DNA of 16,380 bases from an uncultured Eubacterium sp. (lineage in GTDB: Bacteria > Bacillota > Clostridia > Peptostreptococcales > Anaerovoracaceae). Positions 11,647 to 16,380 of the stretch are shown here, in pieces; the first letter of the stretch is position 1; each line of letters opens with the position of its first letter. A model generated the notes under the pieces. That model was not told the origin of the DNA, did not search any database, and worked only from the letters and a program-made list of their open reading frames with translations. The stretch is taken from assembly GCA_937966095.1 (NCBI GenBank), contig CALCKF010000026.1, positions 1-16,380 of the forward strand, read 5' to 3'. The translations under genes were made by a program, and so were the position numbers.

Positions 11647-12924
11647 TTATTTTCTTTCTATCCTGTCGATACCCATATACTCTCTCAATGCTTCAGGAAC
11701 GATCACTGATCCGTCTTCCTGCTGATAATTTTCCAATATAGCAGCTACAGTCCTTCCTACAGCGAGTCCTGAACCGTTAAGCGTATGGACGAATTCCGGC
11801 TTTCCTTTTCCCTCTGGCCTGAATCTTATATTGCCTCTTCTGGCCTGATAGCTTTCAAAATTACTGCATGAAGATATTTCTACATATCTTCCGTAACTTG
11901 GCATCCAGACTTCTATATCATATGTCATAGCAGATGAAAATCCCAGATCCCCGGTAGAAAGTCTTACAACTCTATACGGGATTTCCAATCTCTGCAGCAC
12001 TGTTTCCGCAGCTCTTGTAAGAGATTCAAGTTCATCATATGACGTTTCCGGTTTTACGAACTTCACCAGCTCCACCTTGTTGAACTGATGCTGTCTTATA
12101 AGCCCTCTGGTATCTCTTCCCGCCGAACCGGCTTCCTTTCTGAAACATGGAGTGTATGCCGTATAGTATATAGGAAGATCCTTCTCATCTATTATCTCAT
12201 TCATCCTGAGATTTGTGACAGGAACCTCTGCAGTAGGTATCAGGAAGAAATCTTTTGCAGGCACATAAAACATATCGTCTTCAAACTTAGGGAGCTGGCC
12301 TGTCCCCGTCATCGCATCCCTGTTCACCATAAAAGGCGGGAGTATCTCGGTAAACCCGTGTTCACCTGTATGAAGATCCAACATGAAATTTATTACCGAT
12401 CTTTCAAGCCTTGCCCCGAGGCCCTTATAGACTGTGAACCTGGTCCCCGATATCTTCGCTGCTCTTTCAAAATCCAGTATATCAAGATCGGTTCCCACAT
12501 CCCAGTGAGCTTTCTGTTCAAAATCAAACTTTCTTGGTTCTCCCCATTTTCTCAGTTCAACATTTGCACTGTCGTCAGCCCCAATCTGGACATCCTTATA
12601 CGGGGTGTTCGGTATATTGAGCAGTGCATCCCTAAGCTGCGCTTCAGTCTCGCTCACCTGTGCATCCAGGACTTTTATCTCATCAGCCAGCTTTTTCATT
12701 TCAGCCATAAGCTCTGTAGTATCCTTGCCCTCTTTTTTCATTACAGGAATCTGCCTTGAAGATATACTGCGCTGGTTTTTCATCTGTTCCACTTTAGCAA
12801 GAAGGTCACGTCTCTTCTGATCATATACCAGTACATTGTCTATCCCGAAATCTCCCTGACCTCTTGACTCAACGGCTTTTTTCACATTGTCGAAATCTTC
12901 TCTAACTCTCTTGATATCTAACAT
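11647..12924 (-). CDS. serS: Seryl-tRNA synthetase
   Basis: The enzyme charges tRNA-Ser (and tRNA-Sec) with serine. At 425 residues it has the usual bacterial length: an N-terminal coiled-coil tRNA-binding arm (about 30-100), then the class II core with TAEVPVTN (231-238), motif 2 FRKEAGSAGRDTRGLIRQHQ (261-280), the SSCSNFESYQARR block and motif 3 GSGLAVGRTVAAILENYQ (384-401). The frame is open to a GTG at 12939, but the ATG at 12924 is chosen because AAGGAG lies about 5 bases upstream and MLDIKRVRED is the family's standard beginning. It starts 21 bases after the glnA stop. No T-box leader is present, and there is no room for one. Confidence 0.97.
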   Translation of the reverse strand: MLDIKRVREDFDNVKKAVESRGQGDFGIDNVLVYDQKRRDLLAKVEQMKNQRSISSRQIPVMKKEGKDTTELMAEMKKLADEIKVLDAQVSETEAQLRDALLNIPNTPYKDVQIGADDSANVELRKWGEPRKFDFEQKAHWDVGTDLDILDFERAAKISGTRFTVYKGLGARLERSVINFMLDLHTGEHGFTEILPPFMVNRDAMTGTGQLPKFEDDMFYVPAKDFFLIPTAEVPVTNLRMNEIIDEKDLPIYYTAYTPCFRKEAGSAGRDTRGLIRQHQFNKVELVKFVKPETSYDELESLTRAAETVLQRLEIPYRVVRLSTGDLGFSSAMTYDIEVWMPSYGRYVEISSCSNFESYQARRGNIRFRPEGKGKPEFVHTLNGSGLAVGRTVAAILENYQQEDGSVIVPEALREYMGIDRIERK

Positions 12925-12945
12925 CTCTCTCTCCTTCACAAAAAA

Positions 12946-14862
12946 TCAAAACAAGTTTTTCTTATAGGTTATATAAAGTTCCGTAAGTTCTCTCACTTTT
13001 TCCTGCATCTCGATCTGCATGTCGGAAGCCTCATTGTAATCACCTTTATCCAGGGCTTTTTTAATCTTTGTCAGAAGGCAATCTTCATCAAGAGTGTCTC
13101 TTCCCAGCTGATTCCTCAGACGCTGTATCTTTTCCCAGTAGTGTCTGTCATAGTCAACACAGTCTATATCATCATGAGCCTTGCTGCATGCCCTTACAAA
13201 ATCCATAGTATCAGGGATTATCCTGTCGTGAAGCTCAGTTGCCCATTGACCTAATATAGCTTCCCTGTATGATTCCAGTGTTATATCGCTCATGACATCA
13301 TCTCTTTTGAAAATCTTCAGCTTCTCCGGATAATTATCAAAAGCCTGTATATTCTCCCATACAGTGCGGGGTGCACGCCCGAAAAATCTGTCTCTTTCCT
13401 CTTCCGTATATTCATCGAACACATCTTTTTCACTTCTGTATACACGATCGGTATCAAGATAAAAATCCTCTTCGCCATAAGATTTGGAAATGGATTTTTC
13501 CAGTTCCTGAGGAGTCTTTTCATTTTCAAGAGCTTCCTTTATCCCATCCAGCATCGCCATATATGAAGCTGCAAGCACCAGATATGTATTGCTTTTGGGA
13601 TTCGGAGATCTCAATTCAAATCTGGTGGCCATAGGATTTCCCACTTCTCTTACGAGCCCAACAAGGACCGTCCTGTTTCTGGACGGCATCTTTGCGCTGT
13701 GTCCCAGAGAAGTAACTGTACATACCGGAGCTTCATATCCCGGCTTAAGTCTGTTTAAAGAATCATTCGTTGAACTCACGAACGGATTTACGACATCATA
13801 ATTTTTCAAAAGCCCCATGAGCGCTCCGAATCCTATAGGATTTATAAACTGCTTTTCTGCATCCACAGGTGCAAACAGATTAATGATCCTTCCATCTTTA
13901 AGCTTTGCCGCAACTCCCATATGAGTATGCTCGCCGCTGCCGGCCACTCCTTCTACAGGCTTTGCCATAAATGTGACTTCAAGGCCATACATCCTGAATA
14001 TATCTCTGACCACATATTTTATCTGATTCTCGTTATCGGCAGCCTGCACAGCTGATGAATATTTCCAGTCTATCTCCAGCTGTTCCATGACATGATCATA
14101 ATTGCCCGAATTTCCCAGTTTAGCTTTTACTCCGCCTACTTCCTTGTGGCCCATCTCCATACTGAAGCCATACTTCTGCAGCACCAGCATGACCTCTTCA
14201 AGAGCGGTCCTTACCGGTCCTGTTGTCCTCTTCCAATACTGCTCTTTCAGCATCTGTGCAGTGGAAAGCTGCTCCCTGTCAGCATCATCATCAGGCGTCT
14301 TGACCCAGAACTCCAGCTCTGTAGCAGCAGTGATCTCTATTTTTTCTATATCATCCGCGCTGTCTGCATCAAGATAATCAAACACATATGGTCTGTCCTT
14401 GAGAAGCTTCAGAAGGTCTTTGCTGAAATTATATATGGCATCTCTAAGTATGACCCTGGACCCTACACGAGCCGAGTCATTATGCACAAGTGAGGACGGT
14501 ATCCTCAATGTTCCTACAGGAAGACCTGTAGCAGGATCAGGATAATTGAAATTATGGTCAACGAACCAGTTTACAGTCGTGTCTGGTATTATATCGACCT
14601 TGGCATTATTTAGATTTGCTATTATCGGCAGCACAACGCTGGATCCGTCTGTCTGCACTCCGTTTTCAAGGAATTTATCTATATCATCGAGAAATTCCTC
14701 CACCGGTATCTTTTCATCCGTATCATGGCCTCCTATATCTATCCCTACAAGCGATACGAATTTCACTTCAGGATGAGCGTTGAGTATACTGCTTATTTCC
14801 ACAGGACTGTGCTTTTCTGAAGGTATCACATAAAGCATTTTATCCAGGTCATACGATAACAT
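12946..14862 (-). CDS. glnA: Glutamine synthetase, long (about 640-residue) clostridial form
   Basis: The 638-residue enzyme makes glutamine from glutamate, ammonia and ATP. Conserved GS features appear in order: an N-terminal beta-grasp region, ATELEFWV (180-187) and GHKEVGG (238-244) metal-binding glutamates, GVAGSGEHTHMG (305-316) matching the NGSGMHxH active-site loop, NRLKPGYEAP (370-379), R-rich MPSRNRTVLVGLVRE and FELRSPNP (415-422) for substrate binding. A charged, helical C-terminal extension of about 150-190 residues (from about 450) makes it longer than ordinary GSI (about 445) and it does not look like GSIII at its ends. No adenylylation-loop tyrosine motif was identified. GGAGG lies before the ATG. 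It heads a likely glnA-serS-aminotransferase operon. Confidence 0.92.
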   Translation of the reverse strand: MLSYDLDKMLYVIPSEKHSPVEISSILNAHPEVKFVSLVGIDIGGHDTDEKIPVEEFLDDIDKFLENGVQTDGSSVVLPIIANLNNAKVDIIPDTTVNWFVDHNFNYPDPATGLPVGTLRIPSSLVHNDSARVGSRVILRDAIYNFSKDLLKLLKDRPYVFDYLDADSADDIEKIEITAATELEFWVKTPDDDADREQLSTAQMLKEQYWKRTTGPVRTALEEVMLVLQKYGFSMEMGHKEVGGVKAKLGNSGNYDHVMEQLEIDWKYSSAVQAADNENQIKYVVRDIFRMYGLEVTFMAKPVEGVAGSGEHTHMGVAAKLKDGRIINLFAPVDAEKQFINPIGFGALMGLLKNYDVVNPFVSSTNDSLNRLKPGYEAPVCTVTSLGHSAKMPSRNRTVLVGLVREVGNPMATRFELRSPNPKSNTYLVLAASYMAMLDGIKEALENEKTPQELEKSISKSYGEEDFYLDTDRVYRSEKDVFDEYTEEERDRFFGRAPRTVWENIQAFDNYPEKLKIFKRDDVMSDITLESYREAILGQWATELHDRIIPDTMDFVRACSKAHDDIDCVDYDRHYWEKIQRLRNQLGRDTLDEDCLLTKIKKALDKGDYNEASDMQIEMQEKVRELTELYITYKKNLF

Positions 14863-14885
14863 GTATTTTTTCCTCCATAATAAAT

Positions 14886-14915
14886 ATTATATGCATTCTG
14901 AACATGACAGAACAT
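14886..14915 (-). promoter_or_regulatory. glnA promoter -10 with two in-phase GAACAT repeats
   Basis: On the minus strand TATAAT lies at 14891-14886, with no clear -35. On the plus strand GAACAT occurs at 14900-14905 and 14910-14915, exactly 10 bases apart, in the -20 to -40 region. Repeats on the same helix face where a -35 is missing suggest an activator or response-regulator site. Confidence 0.4.
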
Positions 14916-14948
14916 TCCCGTCAAACCTGATAGGAGCAAAGGGAATGT
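14912..14948. repeat. 8-bp inverted repeat between UPF0182 and glnA
   Basis: ACATTCCC (14912-14919) and GGGAATGT (14941-14948) are perfectly complementary across 21 bases. No T-run follows on either strand, so it is at best a weak terminator for the upstream gene or a regulatory site for glnA. Confidence 0.4.
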
Positions 14949-14962
14949 CCTGAACCATAATC

Positions 14963-16380
14963 TTATTCACTTAACATAGTCAAATACCTATCCAGTTCAT
15001 TTAGATATTCACCGTATTTAGCCCAATCTCCGTCTTTCTGTGCCTGCTCCGCATTATCAAACGCTTCCTGTGCTTTTGATATTATTTCGGATTGACTGAG
15101 GCTGTCATCACTTTGTCCGGATGCTGCGCCGGTGTCTTGACTTCCTTCGCTTTCAAAAGCGCTCCCCTCTCCGAACAGTGAATTAAGTGCCTCGGCAAGA
15201 GTGGATTCATAAGCAATCCTGTCTCCGTAAGCCACTATTACACGTTTTACCTCAGGAATGCTGGAATTGGTAGCTTCCAGATATACAGGCTCGATATACA
15301 GCAGTGAATCCTCTATAGGAACTACAAACATATTACCGCGGCTGTACTTTGAACCTGAGGAATTCCAAAGGGAGAATTCCTTTGATATTTCCGTATTCTG
15401 ATCTATCTGAGCCTCTACCTGCATAGGACCGTAAACCGTCTTGCTCTTAGGCATCTGATACAATATGAGCTCTCCGTATTGATCTCCATCATTGCGAGCC
15501 ACCAGAAGACCGGTAAGATTTTTCTTATCCTTAGGAGTGAACGGTATAGAATTCACAAATTCCGCGCTGTCCTCGCCAGGAAGCTTCATGATGTAGTAAT
15601 TAGGAGTCATACGCTGTTCTTCAGTACCGTATATCTCGCTTGATATCTGCCACAGGTCTTCGTTCTGATAGAATACTTTCACATCATTCATGTGGTATCG
15701 CTGATATACCTGCGCCTGTATATCCAACAATGTGCTAGGATATCTTATATGAGCTTTTATCTCTGACGGCATCTCATCCATATCCTTAAACAGATCAGGA
15801 TATATCTTCTTGAAATTCTGAGCTATAGGGTCTGTTTCGTCTACGATATAATAATCTGTAGTTCCATTATATGCGTCTATGACCACCTTTACTGAATTTC
15901 TTATATAGTTCACCTCTGAGGTTTTGCTGTAAGGCTCTGAATAAGGATACCTGTCAGTATAGGTATATGCATCGATTATCCAGTAAAGCTTGCCGTTTTC
16001 AGTGATCATATAAGGACCGTCATCATACTCCAGATACGGCATGATCTCCTGTACTCTTTCTTTGATATTTCTGTTTATCAATATCCTGGAGTCACTGTTG
16101 ATATTTCCTGAAACCAGCATTTTAAGGCTTCTTTCCTTGATAGCAAACATGAACCTGTTAAGAGGGCTCATCTTTATCCCTGCATCACCCTCATATGTCG
16201 TGTATTTATTCTCATTTCCGTCAGGATAATCAAATTCCTCTTCAGATGTATTTACGAGAACATAGTTATTAGTCAGTTCTCCGTAATATATCTCAGGTCT
16301 TGTTATATCTATCTCTTCTATACCTGACACAGGAGGTATACCTCCTATCAGAACATCGGGCTGTCCGCTTTCTGTGATCT
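14963..16380 (-). CDS. UPF0182 family membrane protein, C-terminal half (5' end outside window)
   Basis: The minus frame is open to base 16380, giving 471 visible residues. A GTG at 16330 is not the start: the upstream codons encode QPDVLIGGIPPVSG, which joins ITRPEIYYGELTNNYVLVNT, the typical UPF0182 (COG1615) soluble domain. Other hallmarks are SPLNRFMFAI, SDSRILINRNIKERV, PYLEYDDGPYMI, YWIIDAYT, GTTDYYIVDETDPIAQ and RNDGDQYGELILYQMPK. The full protein would be about 900 residues with N-terminal membrane helices. The tail (from about 395) has a Gln/Ser-rich low-complexity linker and a short coiled-coil-like helical end typical of the family. Function is unknown. It ends 100 bases before the glnA start on the same strand. 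Confidence 0.93.
   Translation of the reverse strand, partial: ITESGQPDVLIGGIPPVSGIEEIDITRPEIYYGELTNNYVLVNTSEEEFDYPDGNENKYTTYEGDAGIKMSPLNRFMFAIKERSLKMLVSGNINSDSRILINRNIKERVQEIMPYLEYDDGPYMITENGKLYWIIDAYTYTDRYPYSEPYSKTSEVNYIRNSVKVVIDAYNGTTDYYIVDETDPIAQNFKKIYPDLFKDMDEMPSEIKAHIRYPSTLLDIQAQVYQRYHMNDVKVFYQNEDLWQISSEIYGTEEQRMTPNYYIMKLPGEDSAEFVNSIPFTPKDKKNLTGLLVARNDGDQYGELILYQMPKSKTVYGPMQVEAQIDQNTEISKEFSLWNSSGSKYSRGNMFVVPIEDSLLYIEPVYLEATNSSIPEVKRVIVAYGDRIAYESTLAEALNSLFGEGSAFESEGSQDTGAASGQSDDSLSQSEIISKAQEAFDNAEQAQKDGDWAKYGEYLNELDRYLTMLSE

Noticed and set aside
12925..12945. T-box leader before serS
   Set aside because: Only 21 bases separate glnA and serS, so there is no room for one.
14912..14948. 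Intrinsic terminator after UPF0182
   Set aside because: The stem is followed by TTCTGTC rather than a T-run and the loop is 21 bases.
1..16380. CRISPR arrays, tRNA, rRNA or insertion-sequence ends
   Set aside because: No regularly spaced repeats, no tRNA-like cloverleaf, no rRNA-like blocks and no transposase frame were seen, apart from the unexplained left edge.

Overview
The window reads as chromosomal DNA of a low-to-moderate GC, anaerobic Clostridia-type Firmicute. The signs are heavy ATA/AGA/GGA codon use, strong AGGAGG ribosome binding sites, sigma-A type promoters, intrinsic terminators, and clostridial families (long glutamine synthetase, UPF0182, G5-NlpC/P60, DUF2325). The genus cannot be fixed from what is visible.

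Left half (1-8800) is a tungsten/molybdenum island. On the minus strand, tupA-tupB-tupC encode a tungstate ABC importer. Downstream of them lie a near-ideal promoter (923-951), a structured leader that looks like a molybdenum/tungsten-cofactor (Moco/Tuco) riboswitch ending in an intrinsic terminator (770-903), a four-cluster ferredoxin and the N-terminus of an aldehyde:ferredoxin oxidoreductase (AOR), a tungsten-pterin enzyme. The AOR reading frame loses all family resemblance near base 57, where GC-rich unrelated coding sequence begins, so the left edge is a junction (mobile element, rearrangement or assembly chimera). On the plus strand, a 650-base intergenic region holds several palindromes, a promoter and a second structured leader with its own terminator (3700-3813). 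It is followed by a CCG-domain (HdrB-like) Fe-S protein with a His-rich tail and a Crp/Fnr-family regulator without an Fe-S cluster. A separate unit then carries modA-modB-modC (molybdate importer) and a MoeA-like molybdopterin-binding protein with a four-Cys tail. Metal uptake, cofactor handling, regulation and a client enzyme are therefore encoded together.

Middle (8800-10400): a small DUF2325 protein whose promoter is overlapped by a DtxR/IdeR-like palindrome, then a secreted or membrane-anchored G5-NlpC/P60 peptidoglycan hydrolase with its own promoter and terminator.

Right half (10400-16380) is ordinary housekeeping on the minus strand: the C-terminal half of a UPF0182 membrane protein, long-form glutamine synthetase, seryl-tRNA synthetase and a class I aminotransferase. 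The last three are closely spaced and probably cotranscribed.

The best candidate for something under-described is the pair of leader RNAs. They share short sequence blocks, differ in architecture, each lie behind a strong promoter and each end in a terminator within this Mo/W island. No CRISPR array, tRNA, rRNA or intact insertion sequence was seen.
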